From Chitinophagaceae bacterium UBA4407 (GTDB lineage: Bacteria; Bacteroidota; Bacteroidia; Chitinophagales; Chitinophagaceae): a stretch of DNA of 64,000 bases. The stretch spans positions 71,612-135,611 of the forward strand of contig DGQT01000112.1 in assembly GCA_002390845.1 (NCBI GenBank), read 5' to 3'. The position numbers were made by a program, and so were the translations under genes. Position 1 is the stretch's first letter, and the number at the start of each line of letters is the position of its first letter. The notes under the pieces were generated by a model that saw only the letters and a program-made list of their open reading frames with translations, had not been told where the DNA came from and did not search any database. Shown here one piece after another: positions 35,536 to 45,071 of the stretch.

Positions 35536-36162
35536 GGTAACTAACCAATAGAACAGCGATATGTTTCCTGCTGCTGGTGTCTGCATTGCGCTAGCGTACC
35601 CAAATGATTTAGCATGGGTTACATGTATAACCGCTTCTATGCTACGCTCTGATAAAAGATAAACTATCATCTTAACGTACAAGTTTGCAAAGCAAGTGGC
35701 GATGCTATAAAGTTCCACAGTTGGTATCATTAAAAAATACCCCCTTAACCCGAACAAATGATATAACAGTATTCATTAAGCCATTTCAATATAACATTTA
35801 AGACTTAAATTTTTCTTGCAGGCAATCTTCGGCTGCTATAACTTTATTGAGCAAAGCGAAAATAAAAGCGGCTACATGTTTTGTACGGCATAGCTTTATG
35901 TAACTTAAAAAAAGATACTGCCTGTATAATGACCAACAGGATTGCACTAAAGTTGCTGAGCAGTATTTCAAGTGTACAATTATTCATGAACTATAGAACA
36001 CACACGCAAATGAAGGATTAACGGTCAGACGGCTCAAAGCCGTAAGACCAATGTTGCCATCTTCGCTTTGCCGATTATTGTTCCTTAAGAGGAAGTGTGC
36101 GACGCAACAAAAGATACATTTATATTCAATGGTTCGGCTCAAAAAAAACAATCTTAATTTCT
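35536..36162 (+). repeat. Gene-free block of repeat arms
   Basis: It contains a degenerate long variant (about 35560-35735) with core GTACAAGTTTGCAAAGCAAG and a degenerate reverse arm near 35815-35870 (TTCTTGCAGGCAATCTTCGG). A hairpin ACGGCTCAAAGCCGT lies near 36028-36042. A forward arm with AAGTGTGCGACGCAACAAAA (36094-36113) ends GGTTCGGCTCAAAAAAAAC, 30 bases before the next start codon. Confidence 0.55.
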
Positions 36163-37644
36163 ATGCACCTTTCTAAAAAAAACCTCGCTAACATACCCGA
36201 CGCACGGGTGGTAAAGCCAAACGGGTCAATGTTTACATTCCCCGAAAAGATACTCCAGTTTGGCACAGGCGTTTTGCTTCGTAGCTTGCCGGATTATTTT
36301 ATTGACAAGGCAAACCGTAATGGTATTTTTAATGGCAGGATTGTAGTTGTAAAGTCAACAGACACCGGTGACACCAATGATTTTGATGAACAGGATAATC
36401 TATACACGCTTTGTATTCGCGGTATTGAGCAAGGTAAAAAAGTTGAAGAAAATATTATTTGCTCCGCCATAAGCAGGGTGCTTTCTGCAAAGCAGCAATG
36501 GCAGGAAATTTTGCAATGTGCGCACAAACCTTTACTGAAAATTATTATTTCGAATACAACAGAAGCGGGCCTGCAGTTAGTGAAAGAAGATATCAATCAA
36601 CAACCGCCTGTTTCATTTCCGGCTAAGCTTACGGCATTTTTATTTGAACGTTATAAAGCCTTCAGGGGAAGCCCTGCCAGCGGAATGGTAATTATACCAA
36701 CTGAACTGGTAACAGATAACGGGAAAAAGTTACTGGCAATGGTGCTTGAGCTTGCTGCATTCAACAATCTTAATGAATCTTTTATTGAATGGGTTAAGAA
36801 TTACAACCGCTTTTGTAATTCTTTGGTTGACCGGATTGTGCCGGGTAAGCCCGATGTAGTTGCCAAACAAGTAATTGAAAGTGAGTTGGGTTATACAGAT
36901 GAACTGATGGCTGTTTGTGAAGTGTACCGTTTGTGGGCAATTGAAGGTGACGAACAGGTTCGTGCTGTGCTCTCTTTTGCAGAAGCTGATAAAAATATGA
37001 TCATCGCACCCGATATTGAAATATATAAAGAGCTAAAACTCAGGTTGCTGAATTGCACGCATACATTGTGTTGCGGGCCGGCATTTTTATCGGGCTTTAC
37101 TACTGTAAAAGAAGCAATGGATAATGTTTCATTTACAACATTCATGGAGGCATTGATGATGAAAGATATTGCTTCTGCTATTCCCTGTAACTTACCCGAA
37201 AATGCAGCATACGATTTTGGTATGCAGGTACTTGACCGTTTCCGTAATCCACATATAAAACACGAGTGGATCAACATAACGCTTTATTATTCGCTAAAGA
37301 TGAAAATGCGCATGTTGCCTGTGTTACAGCGGTACTACGCATTGTATAATAAAGTGCCGGGATACATCGCAGCTGGCTTTGCAGCATATCTTTTATTTAT
37401 GAAAGCAACAAAGCAGCAGGAGGGAAAATATTTCGGTGAAAGCAATGGGAAGCCTTATCCAATCAATGATGAACATGCTGCGTGGTATTATGAATTATGG
37501 CAACAAAAAGACATTAATAAAATTGTAGCAGAAACATTACAAAACAAAACTTTGTGGGATATTGATCTTTCACAATTAAACGGGTTTGCATATGCTGTAA
37601 ATGCAAAGCTCCAATTGTATATAAAAGAAGGAGTAAAGTTTTAA
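36163..37644 (+). CDS. uxaB: Tagaturonate reductase (altronate oxidoreductase)
   Basis: It reduces tagaturonate to altronate with NADH in galacturonate breakdown. I start at ATG 36163 (MHLSKKNLANIP); upstream in-frame codons lie within a dispersed repeat. The 493-residue protein belongs to the mannitol dehydrogenase superfamily. Its Rossmann start is LQFGTGVLLR, followed by IISNTTEAGL, the FCNSLVDRIVPGKP block and a C-terminal helical domain with LRLLNCTHTLCCGPAFLSGF. UxaB is preferred over UxuB or MtlD by this residue pattern, from memory. No other uronate genes are next to it. Confidence 0.88.
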   Translation: MHLSKKNLANIPDARVVKPNGSMFTFPEKILQFGTGVLLRSLPDYFIDKANRNGIFNGRIVVVKSTDTGDTNDFDEQDNLYTLCIRGIEQGKKVEENIICSAISRVLSAKQQWQEILQCAHKPLLKIIISNTTEAGLQLVKEDINQQPPVSFPAKLTAFLFERYKAFRGSPASGMVIIPTELVTDNGKKLLAMVLELAAFNNLNESFIEWVKNYNRFCNSLVDRIVPGKPDVVAKQVIESELGYTDELMAVCEVYRLWAIEGDEQVRAVLSFAEADKNMIIAPDIEIYKELKLRLLNCTHTLCCGPAFLSGFTTVKEAMDNVSFTTFMEALMMKDIASAIPCNLPENAAYDFGMQVLDRFRNPHIKHEWINITLYYSLKMKMRMLPVLQRYYALYNKVPGYIAAGFAAYLLFMKATKQQEGKYFGESNGKPYPINDEHAAWYYELWQQKDINKIVAETLQNKTLWDIDLSQLNGFAYAVNAKLQLYIKEGVKF

Positions 37645-37654
37645 AATATTTATT

Positions 37655-37745
37655 GACCAGGCTGCAGAATTACTATTGAGATTTTCTTGCGTCGCACTCT
37701 TCGGCTGCTGTAGCTTATTGTGCAAAGCGAAGATAAATGCACCAG
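37655..37745 (-). repeat. Dispersed palindromic repeat, reverse arm
   Basis: GACCAGGCTGCAG, then TTTTCTTGCGTCGCACTCTT (37684-37703), then CTTATTGTGCAAAGCGAAG; it begins about 11 bases after the uxaB stop. Confidence 0.65.
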
Positions 37746-37894
37746 CATGCCTTGTAGGTTCCGATATGTTATTCAGTTTTTGCATTTTTGTACGGTTTGT
37801 CAATAAAAGTTGGCAGAATAAATAACGCAGCATACTTTAGTGCTCAACGAAATTATACGAGGCTTTTTAATAAATGCTCTTAAAAAAACAACAC

Positions 37895-38476
37895 ATGAAA
37901 CTCTTATTGGTCTTTATTTCTGTAATCCTGTTTTCATCCTGCGCTACATTACAGGTTGCCAGTGAAAGAAGTACCAAGAACATGAACAGTCTTGGAATTG
38001 AATGGACATATTCGGGCAACCTGAATGAAATATTGCCACCAAAACTCGACTCTTCGGTAAATGCAGCAATGGAAAAATTTAACGCAGAACATCATGCCTT
38101 TACGGTGCATAAGAAATTACCGAAAGACAAAGACTATATAACAGTTGACTTTATTAAAGGCAAAGTTGCCACCCAGGGGCAAAAGGCAGCAGGCTATATT
38201 GTTACAGGTTTAGGAATAGCAGCACCAATAGCACTTATTGCTGTAAGCAGCCCTATTGTTATTACTTTCTACTACTGGCCGTTAAATGTTTTATATTCGG
38301 ATGTAGCGTTATCTCCTTCTTTGTCTTATGAAAAAACAAGGGATAAAAAATTGAATGCAGGTACCGGTGCTTTGTTTGCCAAAACAACACCACAGGTAAA
38401 CAAACTGGTGAATAAATATTCAGTCGGATTTTATGAAGTACTTGTAAAAATTGAAACCCAGCTAAAGCAGCATTAA
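37895..38476 (+). CDS. Hypothetical lipoprotein
   Basis: I start at ATG 37895 (MKLLLVFISVILFSSCATLQ), which places the lipobox FSSC at residue 16. The protein has 193 residues. Residues about 100-130 are strongly hydrophobic (AAGYIVTGLGIAAPIALIAV). There is no enzyme motif. It is exported and lipid-anchored, facing the periplasm. It was not recognised as a named family. It converges with the GH125 gene. Confidence 0.75.
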   Translation: MKLLLVFISVILFSSCATLQVASERSTKNMNSLGIEWTYSGNLNEILPPKLDSSVNAAMEKFNAEHHAFTVHKKLPKDKDYITVDFIKGKVATQGQKAAGYIVTGLGIAAPIALIAVSSPIVITFYYWPLNVLYSDVALSPSLSYEKTRDKKLNAGTGALFAKTTPQVNKLVNKYSVGFYEVLVKIETQLKQH

Positions 38477-38524
38477 CCTGCACAACAAATCAAAGTATAT
38501 AATTTACCTGCCAGATAAAATATA

Positions 38525-39949
38525 CTAACCCAATAAATGCGGCCTTTCGCGGTAAACCTTCCAGATAAATTCGCCAAAGATGGTATTGGCCCATGCAAAC
38601 CATTTTCGTGTAAAATTCTTAGGATCATCCTTATTAAAACTCTCATGCATAAAGCCGGTACCGGCATGTGTTTTTTGTAAGGTATCTATGCACATTTTTA
38701 TTTCGGCGTCGTTATTTGAGGTTAGTCCGCGCATAATAATACTCAATGGCCAGATCATATCAATCCCCGCATGCGGGCCGCCAATACCTTCTGCTGCACT
38801 ACCTTTAAAGAAGAAAGGATTGTTTTGAGAAAGTACATAATTCCTCGTGTTCTGATACAGAGGATCTGCTTCATCAAGAATGCCGAGATAAGGCAGGGAG
38901 AGCAGGGAAGGAACATTGGCATCATCCATTAAATTAAAACTGCCAAAGCCGTTTACTTCGTAAGCAAACATTTTTCCGAATGTTTTATGTTCAATAATTC
39001 CTTCAGCAAACACTGCGTTTTTTATTTGCTGGGACAACGCATGAACTTCCTGTGAAAAAAGTTCTTCTTCTTTAGCCGCGCTTCCTATTTTATTGATCTG
39101 GTCAAGCGCCCTGTATGCAAAAAGGTTGCTTGGTATAAGATAAGGAAACACTGTGGCATCATCACTTGGCCTGAACATGGAACAGATCAATCCATTTGGC
39201 TTTACGGGATACCCATAACCGCTCAAAGGCACGCCATCTGTGGCCCAGGAAGTATTGCGCTGAAAAGTGTAGGATCCCTGGCTATGAAATCTTTGTTGTT
39301 CCCTGAATGTTTTTACAATCAGTTTCATTGCCGCTACCCATTGATCATCAAAGGGTGTTGTGTCGCCGGTTTCTTTCCAGTAACCATAACTTAAACGCAT
39401 GGGGTAACACAAACTGTCTATCTCCCATTTGCGTTCGTGAATGCCGGGTTTCATATCTGTGATGTCCGTGCTTTTCCACTCACTTACTTTGTTTACATCT
39501 TTATAAAAAGCATTCGCATAAGGATCTTTTAAAATGCATTTTACCTGGTGATTAATTACACCTTTAATCAGTTCTTTTAATGCCACATCCTCTTTGCAGA
39601 GTGGAATGTAAGGCCAAACCTGTGCGGTACTGTCGCGCAGCCACATAGCATCTATATCGCCGGTTATTACATAAGTATCGGGTTTGCCATTAATGATTTC
39701 AAAATCTACGGTTGTGTCGAGCGTATTGGGAAAGCAGTTCTCAAACATCCAGCCGAGTTTTTTATTGCCAATCTTGCTTTTTACTTCTTTAATGAGTTTT
39801 TCAACTGCAACACTTTTAAACTTCCGGCTGGCTTCGGCGGTGCGCACCACGGGAAATTCAAGGCCCTTGTTTGCTGCAGATGAATATTTAGATGCTGCTA
39901 TTGCTGCAGAGGCCAATGCTGTTTGTTGTAAAAATTTTCTACGTTGCAT
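38525..39949 (-). CDS. Glycoside hydrolase family 125 (alpha-1,6-mannosidase)
   Basis: The 474-residue protein starts MQRRKFLQQTALASAAIAAS, a twin-arginine-like export signal (RRKFL). The catalytic barrel shows DIDAMWLRDSTAQVWPYI, HERKWEIDSLCYPMRLSY, RNTSWATDGVPLSGYGYPV and FRPSDDATVFPYLIPSN, all typical of GH125 enzymes that remove alpha-1,6-linked mannose. The length matches the family. It is probably the last gene of a minus-strand run after the GH16 and cphB genes, separated from GH16 by 124 bases containing a repeat. Export in folded form is inferred. Confidence 0.9.
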   Translation of the reverse strand: MQRRKFLQQTALASAAIAASKYSSAANKGLEFPVVRTAEASRKFKSVAVEKLIKEVKSKIGNKKLGWMFENCFPNTLDTTVDFEIINGKPDTYVITGDIDAMWLRDSTAQVWPYIPLCKEDVALKELIKGVINHQVKCILKDPYANAFYKDVNKVSEWKSTDITDMKPGIHERKWEIDSLCYPMRLSYGYWKETGDTTPFDDQWVAAMKLIVKTFREQQRFHSQGSYTFQRNTSWATDGVPLSGYGYPVKPNGLICSMFRPSDDATVFPYLIPSNLFAYRALDQINKIGSAAKEEELFSQEVHALSQQIKNAVFAEGIIEHKTFGKMFAYEVNGFGSFNLMDDANVPSLLSLPYLGILDEADPLYQNTRNYVLSQNNPFFFKGSAAEGIGGPHAGIDMIWPLSIIMRGLTSNNDAEIKMCIDTLQKTHAGTGFMHESFNKDDPKNFTRKWFAWANTIFGEFIWKVYRERPHLLG

Positions 39950-40004
39950 AAGAAACTTTGATTAAATAAAGATTGCAAAAAAGGAACAGGGTTGCTTATT
40001 GCTG

Positions 40005-40073
40005 AATAATAATCTGAACGTAAAAGAGTGCGACGCAAGAATGAATAATAGTAGTAACTCTGCCCGGTTAAAA
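40005..40073 (+). repeat. Dispersed palindromic repeat, forward arm
   Basis: AATCTGAACGTAAAAGAGTGCGACGCAAG (core 40019-40038), ending CTGCCCGGTTAAAAC. It sits between the GH16 stop and the GH125 start. Confidence 0.6.
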
Positions 40074-40880
40074 CTATTGCTCCTGCCATACTTTAAGATA
40101 ATCAATAAGGAACTCATTGGGCAGCACGGAATCGTCTACTTTATTAAACACAAAATCGCCGCCGATGGCGAGATTCAAGATAAAATGAAAACGTTCGTTA
40201 TACGGATAAGGAACCCCTTTTTTATTGGTGATATCTGCAATGGTGCCCTCGTGATATTTGATGCCATCAACAAGCCATTCAATTTTATCCTTCTGCCAGA
40301 TAATTGAATATATATGAAAATCATCGCCCCATCCGCCGGCTACAGGCCTTACCAGCTTACCACCTTTTAAGCGATTGTTGGGTGGTGCGGGACCGTAATG
40401 CATGGTGCCGTATAAAGTATCCGGTGTTTGACCTTTGGTTTCCGTAATATCTATTTCGCCACTCATGGGCCAGGGCCCGAATTTGCTGTCAGTAGGCATC
40501 ATCCATATAGCGGGCCACATGCCCAGACCTAAAGGAATTTTTGCCTTTATTTCCATTTTACCAAAAGTAAAATCTGCCTTTTTGCTGGTAGTGAGTCTTG
40601 CAGAAGTATAATGGCGTGTTAGGTAATCTTCTTTTAATCCGCGTATGTGCAGCAGACCATCTTTTACATAAGCATTGGTATCTCTTGCAGTATAAAATTG
40701 CAATTCATGATTGCCGCCGCCCTCATCGTTCACTTCATAATTCCATGTGCTGGTATCAAGCCTGTTGCCGTTAAAATTTTCTTCCCAAACAAGCTTCCAT
40801 TTTTTTGTTGTGGTTTGCGAATACACATTAGCAGCAACAAAGATTACAAAGAAACAAAGCAGCAATCGTATATTTTTCAT
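40074..40880 (-). CDS. Glycoside hydrolase family 16 (beta-glucanase-like)
   Basis: The 268-residue protein has a signal peptide (MKNIRLLLCFFVIFVAANVYSQ). The GH16 catalytic motif appears as GEIDITETKG, with the ExDxxE pair of glutamates. Preceding strands KMEIKAKIPLGLGMWPAIW and the later HIYSIIWQKDKIEWLVDGI are characteristic of laminarinase-like members. It would hydrolyse beta-1,3 or mixed beta-glucans in the periplasm or outside the cell. It starts 9 bases after the cphB stop on the same strand, so co-transcription is likely although no metabolic link is evident. Confidence 0.92.
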   Translation of the reverse strand: MKNIRLLLCFFVIFVAANVYSQTTTKKWKLVWEENFNGNRLDTSTWNYEVNDEGGGNHELQFYTARDTNAYVKDGLLHIRGLKEDYLTRHYTSARLTTSKKADFTFGKMEIKAKIPLGLGMWPAIWMMPTDSKFGPWPMSGEIDITETKGQTPDTLYGTMHYGPAPPNNRLKGGKLVRPVAGGWGDDFHIYSIIWQKDKIEWLVDGIKYHEGTIADITNKKGVPYPYNERFHFILNLAIGGDFVFNKVDDSVLPNEFLIDYLKVWQEQ

Positions 40881-40889
40881 AAAAGAGAA

Positions 40890-41780
40890 TTAATAAACAT
40901 CCGTCATAACAGGCGTGGTTTCTTTACCCATCAATTCAATAAATTTTCTTTCATTTACCAGGTAGCCGTTGCCTTTTGCGCAGAAATGCACTTTTAAATT
41001 TTCAACACTTAACGGACTGCCTTCATGAATATCGGCAATATTGGTATGACTTATTTCGTGGCCATCTATAATAATTACAAGCCCGCTGCCGATAGCTTCC
41101 ATTCGGTTGCCGTAGGTTATCAACATGCCGGTATCTTCGCCCAGCCCGATACCAATACAGGACGGATTTGCAGCAACAACCTGCGCTAATCTTCCAAACC
41201 TTCCACGTTTTTCAAAGTGCGAGTCGAAGATCACATTATCCATAAAACCCAGGCCGGTGGTTGTTTTTACTTCGCCCTTTAAATGTGCACGGCTGGCATT
41301 GCCTTCGTAAATCATGGTACTGCTCATAGCCATCGCACCTGCTGAAGTTCCTGCAATTACCAGCTTTTCGTTTTGGTACCTGTGGGTAATTGTTTTTAGA
41401 AATTGTGTGCCGCCAAATACTGCGGTTAAACGTAACTGATTGCCGCCGCTAAACATAACACAATCACAATTGCGAATGCGCCGCAGGTGATCTTCGGTGG
41501 CAACATCTTCGCGGTTGCGTATATGCATAAGGCCAATATTGGTGCAGCCAATTTTACCAAATGCATCTAAATAATTTTCGCCTACTTCGTATGGGATGGT
41601 TGATGCGGTAGTAATAACTTCAATGCGTGCATTAATGCCGCCTGCTTCGTTAACAATGCGGCGCAGTATGCCAGCTTCAAAAAAATTATGGTTGCCCCGG
41701 TGAATATCGTCCCTGTCTAATTCCGAACCCTTGTCTTCTGCTCCGCCGATCGCTATAAGTTTTCCTTTGGGAATGCTCAT
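40890..41780 (-). CDS. cphB: Cyanophycinase
   Basis: It hydrolyses cyanophycin (a poly-Asp backbone with Arg side chains) to beta-Asp-Arg dipeptides. The 296-residue serine-type peptidase (family S51) carries GTSAGAMAM with nucleophile Ser146. FSGGNQLRLT and GLGEDTGMLI are further family blocks, and the N-terminus reads GKLIAIGGAEDKG. No signal peptide is seen, so it acts in the cytosol. It is transcribed divergently from cphA with 416 bases between the starts, filled largely by dispersed repeats. Confidence 0.92.
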   Translation of the reverse strand: MSIPKGKLIAIGGAEDKGSELDRDDIHRGNHNFFEAGILRRIVNEAGGINARIEVITTASTIPYEVGENYLDAFGKIGCTNIGLMHIRNREDVATEDHLRRIRNCDCVMFSGGNQLRLTAVFGGTQFLKTITHRYQNEKLVIAGTSAGAMAMSSTMIYEGNASRAHLKGEVKTTTGLGFMDNVIFDSHFEKRGRFGRLAQVVAANPSCIGIGLGEDTGMLITYGNRMEAIGSGLVIIIDGHEISHTNIADIHEGSPLSVENLKVHFCAKGNGYLVNERKFIELMGKETTPVMTDVY

Positions 41781-41879
41781 GCCTTTGTATTAGTGATTGT
41801 TACAAAAATAAGGGAAATGGGTGCTTTGCACTTAAAAGATGCCGTGGCTTTAATCTTTGGTTGATAATATGAGGAAAAG

Positions 41880-41990
41880 TTATGGGCCAGGCTGAAGTGG
41901 TACTATTAAGTTTTCGTTGTGTCACTCACTTCTACGTTCAGAACTTTATTGAACTTTTACCGAAGCGAATGAATGCGGGTAATAAAAGAG
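41880..41990 (-). repeat. Dispersed palindromic repeat, reverse arm
   Basis: GGGCCAGGCTGAAG, variant core TTGTGTCACTCACTTCTACG (41917-41936), then TTTATTGAACTTTTACCGAAGCG. Confidence 0.6.
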
Positions 41991-42059
41991 TTCCAGCAAA
42001 AAGCTTTAAATCAAAATTTATCCGGGTAATTTAATTTTTCCCTATCTTTCTTTTTCGTC

Positions 42060-42152
42060 TCCGCTTCGCAATGTTCATGCATATTCTGCAGTACAAGAGC
42101 GCGACGCAAGGAACGATCACCAAAGAACTAATTGCCGGGTACAAAAAAGTTG
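42060..42152 (+). repeat. Dispersed palindromic repeat, forward arm
   Basis: GCTTCGCAATGTTCATGC leads into core GTACAAGAGCGCGACGCAAG (42091-42110) and ends TTGCCGGGTACAAAAAAG, about 45 bases before the cphA start. Confidence 0.6.
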
Positions 42153-42196
42153 TAAGTAATAAGTAAATACAAAACCACAAACTAAATTTTGCTTGT

Positions 42197-44821
42197 ATGA
42201 GAATTGAAGACATTAAAGTATTGAAAGGCCCGAATTACTGGAGTGTGCGCCGTTTGAAACTGATACAGATGCGGCTGAACCTGGAAGAAATGGAACAAAG
42301 CCCCACGAATAAAATTCCGGGATTTAGGGAAAGGCTTGAAAAATTATTCCCGTCTATGTACGAGCACCGTTGCAGCGAAGGTGTGCCCGGCGGTTTTTTC
42401 ATGCGTGTAGATGAAGGTACCTGGATGGGCCATGTGATAGAACATATTGCACTGGAAATTCAAACTCTGGCTGGTATGGATTGTGGCTTTGGCCGTACCC
42501 GCACCACAGGCGAAGAAGGCATTTATTATGTAGTATTCAGTTATATGGAAGAAGATGCAGGCGTTTATGCAGCAAAAGCTGCAGTGCGTATTGCACAGGC
42601 ACTTGCGGATGGAACAGCATATGATCTTGCGCCAGATATTCAGCAACTGCGTGAGATACGGGAAGATACCAGGCTTGGGCCGTCAACCGGTTGCATCGTT
42701 GAAGAAGCATTAAAGCGTGGCATACCGTACATACGTTTGAATAAACAAAGTTTGGTGCAATTGGGTTATGGCGTGCATCAAAAACGTATTCGTGCAACCA
42801 TTGCAAGCACTACCGGCAATATTGCGGTGGATATTGCCTGCGATAAAGAAGAAACAAAAAACCTGTTGGGTGCCGCAGAAATACCAGTGCCTGGCGGCAC
42901 AGTAGTTAGAAGCGAGGCTGGGTTAGAACAGGCTGTAAATAAATATGGTTATCCGTTGGTTATAAAGCCCATTGATGGCAATCATGGTAAGGGCAATACT
43001 ACCAATATTACCACCTGGGAGCAAGCGCTTACTGCTTTAGAAGCTGCGCAGAAATATGGCCGTAGTGTGATTGTAGAAAAATTTATTACCGGGTTCGATT
43101 TTAGAATACTTGTCATTAATTATAAATTTATCTGCGCTGCATTGCGCACCCCTGCTGCCGTTACCGGCGATGGAGAACATACCATTCAATGGCTTATTGA
43201 GGAAACGAATAAAGATCCGCGCCGTGGCTATGGTCATGAAAAAGTATTAACACAAATTACCATTGACCAGTTTACCCAGAAGATGCTGGATGAGGTAAAT
43301 TATACTTTGGAAACGGTGCCGCCAAAAGGTGAATTGGTATTGCTGAAACCAACAGCAAATCTTTCTACCGGTGGTACATCAAACGACGTAACCGATGAAG
43401 TACATCCCGAAAATATTGTAATGTGCGAACGTATTGCAAAGATCATTGGCCTGGATATTTGTGGAATTGATATTATGGCTAAAGACCTGCGCACACCCGT
43501 AAGTGAAAATGGCGGTGCTATACTGGAAGTGAATGCAGCACCGGGTTTCCGTATGCACATAGAACCCAGCGAGGGTTTACCAAGAAACGTTGCAGAGCCT
43601 GTAATTGATATGCTGTTCCCCAACAGAAGCGAAGGGCGAATTCCGATTATTGCAATCACCGGCACTAATGGCAAAACTACCACTACACGTTTAACCGCAC
43701 ATATTTGTAAAACAGCAGGAAAGAAAGTAGGCTATACAACCAGTGATGGTGTTTACATCCAAAACCAGATGCTGATGAAAGGCGATTGCACTGGTCCGCT
43801 GAGTGCACAGTTTGTGTTGAAGGATCCAACGGTTGACTTTGCGGTTCTTGAATGTGCAAGAGGTGGACTATTAAAAAGTGGTCTTGCATTTCAAAATTGT
43901 AATGTAAGTATTGTTACCAATGTTACGGCCGATCACCTTGGCCTTGGCGGCATTGATACACTCGAACAAATGGCCCGTGTAAAAGCCGTGATTCCTGAAA
44001 CAACTTTTAAAACCGGCTTCGCTATTTTAAATGCAGAAGATGATCTTGTTTATGATATGCACAAAGGACTTGAATGTAACGTAGCATATTTTAGTATGGA
44101 CGAAAATAACCCAAGAATAAAAGCTCATTGTGCTGCTGGTGGTTATGCAGCCGTATATGAAAACGGCTATATTACTATCATGAAAGGTACCTGGAAAATA
44201 CGTGTTTCAAAAGTTACCGATATTCCTATAACCTACGGTGGTAAAGCATTGCACAATATCATGAATACATTGCCTGCGGTATTGGCTACCTATCTTTTTA
44301 AAGATATTTCTATTGAAGATATCCGCAGTGCATTGAGTACGTTTGTGCCTTCTGCATCGCAAACCCCGGGGCGTTTGAACCTGTTTGAGTTTAAACATTT
44401 CAAGTTCCTTGTCGACTTTGCGCACAATCCCGCTGGCCTTGAATTGCTCTGCGATTTTGTAACCAAAATGGATGGCACACCAAAGGTGGGCATCATTAGC
44501 GGTACTGGGGACAGAAGGGATGAAGACATTAAAGAACTGGGTCGCATATCTGCACGATGTTTTGATGAGATTATTATTCGCCAGGACAAAAACCTGCGTG
44601 GCCGCACAGCCGAAGAAATTGTAAACCTGCTGGTAGAAGGCCTCAACGAAACCAAGGCGAAAGATATTCCTATAACGATTATTTACAACGAAAAAGAAGC
44701 CATCATGCATGCTTATAACACTGCTAAGCAGGGCTCTCTTGTAACCATTATGTGCGATGTAGTTGCAGAAGCATTGGATCTTATAAAAGCTTTGAAAGAG
44801 AAAGAAGATATGGAAGGGTAG
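42197..44821 (+). CDS. cphA: Cyanophycin synthetase
   Basis: The 874-residue enzyme builds cyanophycin by alternately adding Asp to the backbone and Arg to the side chain. The N-terminal domain (about 1-160) precedes an ATP-grasp region (about 215-470; PLVIKPIDGNHGKGNTTNIT, EVNAAPGFRMH). The Mur ligase-like region has its P-loop GTNGKTTTTR at 489-498, followed by VLECARGGLLKSGL, NVTADHLGLGG and DFAHNPAGLELL. Domain order and length match CphA1-type enzymes. It is divergent from cphB, so polymer synthesis and degradation sit together. A strong terminator follows. Confidence 0.95.
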   Translation: MRIEDIKVLKGPNYWSVRRLKLIQMRLNLEEMEQSPTNKIPGFRERLEKLFPSMYEHRCSEGVPGGFFMRVDEGTWMGHVIEHIALEIQTLAGMDCGFGRTRTTGEEGIYYVVFSYMEEDAGVYAAKAAVRIAQALADGTAYDLAPDIQQLREIREDTRLGPSTGCIVEEALKRGIPYIRLNKQSLVQLGYGVHQKRIRATIASTTGNIAVDIACDKEETKNLLGAAEIPVPGGTVVRSEAGLEQAVNKYGYPLVIKPIDGNHGKGNTTNITTWEQALTALEAAQKYGRSVIVEKFITGFDFRILVINYKFICAALRTPAAVTGDGEHTIQWLIEETNKDPRRGYGHEKVLTQITIDQFTQKMLDEVNYTLETVPPKGELVLLKPTANLSTGGTSNDVTDEVHPENIVMCERIAKIIGLDICGIDIMAKDLRTPVSENGGAILEVNAAPGFRMHIEPSEGLPRNVAEPVIDMLFPNRSEGRIPIIAITGTNGKTTTTRLTAHICKTAGKKVGYTTSDGVYIQNQMLMKGDCTGPLSAQFVLKDPTVDFAVLECARGGLLKSGLAFQNCNVSIVTNVTADHLGLGGIDTLEQMARVKAVIPETTFKTGFAILNAEDDLVYDMHKGLECNVAYFSMDENNPRIKAHCAAGGYAAVYENGYITIMKGTWKIRVSKVTDIPITYGGKALHNIMNTLPAVLATYLFKDISIEDIRSALSTFVPSASQTPGRLNLFEFKHFKFLVDFAHNPAGLELLCDFVTKMDGTPKVGIISGTGDRRDEDIKELGRISARCFDEIIIRQDKNLRGRTAEEIVNLLVEGLNETKAKDIPITIIYNEKEAIMHAYNTAKQGSLVTIMCDVVAEALDLIKALKEKEDMEG

Positions 44822-44844
44822 CAACTGTGTAACTCAATAATTTT

Positions 44845-44883
44845 AAAAGCTGGTTATCATTTTTCGGTAACCAGCTTTTGTAT
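44845..44883 (+). terminator. Terminator of cphA
   Basis: A 12-bp perfect stem AAAAGCTGGTTA (44845-44856) / TAACCAGCTTTT (44868-44879) with an 11-base loop, followed by GTATTTT. It lies 24 bases after the stop codon. Confidence 0.7.
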
Positions 44884-45035
44884 TTTATGGCATCGGTTGT
44901 TGTGTCACTCACTTGTACGTTCTTAACTTGATTCACCTTCAGGTTGCGGCTGTCGATTGCTGCTATACAATCCAACCGTACAAGTGTGCGACGCAAGAAA
45001 AGCCTCATACTTATTCAAAAGAATGGCTCAAAATA
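44883..45035. repeat. Dispersed palindromic repeat, complete inverted pair
   Basis: Reverse arm TTTATGGCATCGGTTG and TTGTGTCACTCACTTGTACG (44900-44919), a short central module, then forward arm GTACAAGTGTGCGACGCAAG (44978-44997), ending AATGGCTCAAAA. This shows the two arms as one composite palindrome between convergent genes. Confidence 0.7.
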
Positions 45036-45071
45036 ATGACTTTTAATATCGTGATTTTAGGTACCGGTATT

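Noticed and set aside
42344..44824. Several minus-strand open frames within cphA
   Set aside because: All lie opposite a complete cyanophycin synthetase frame and have no domain of their own.
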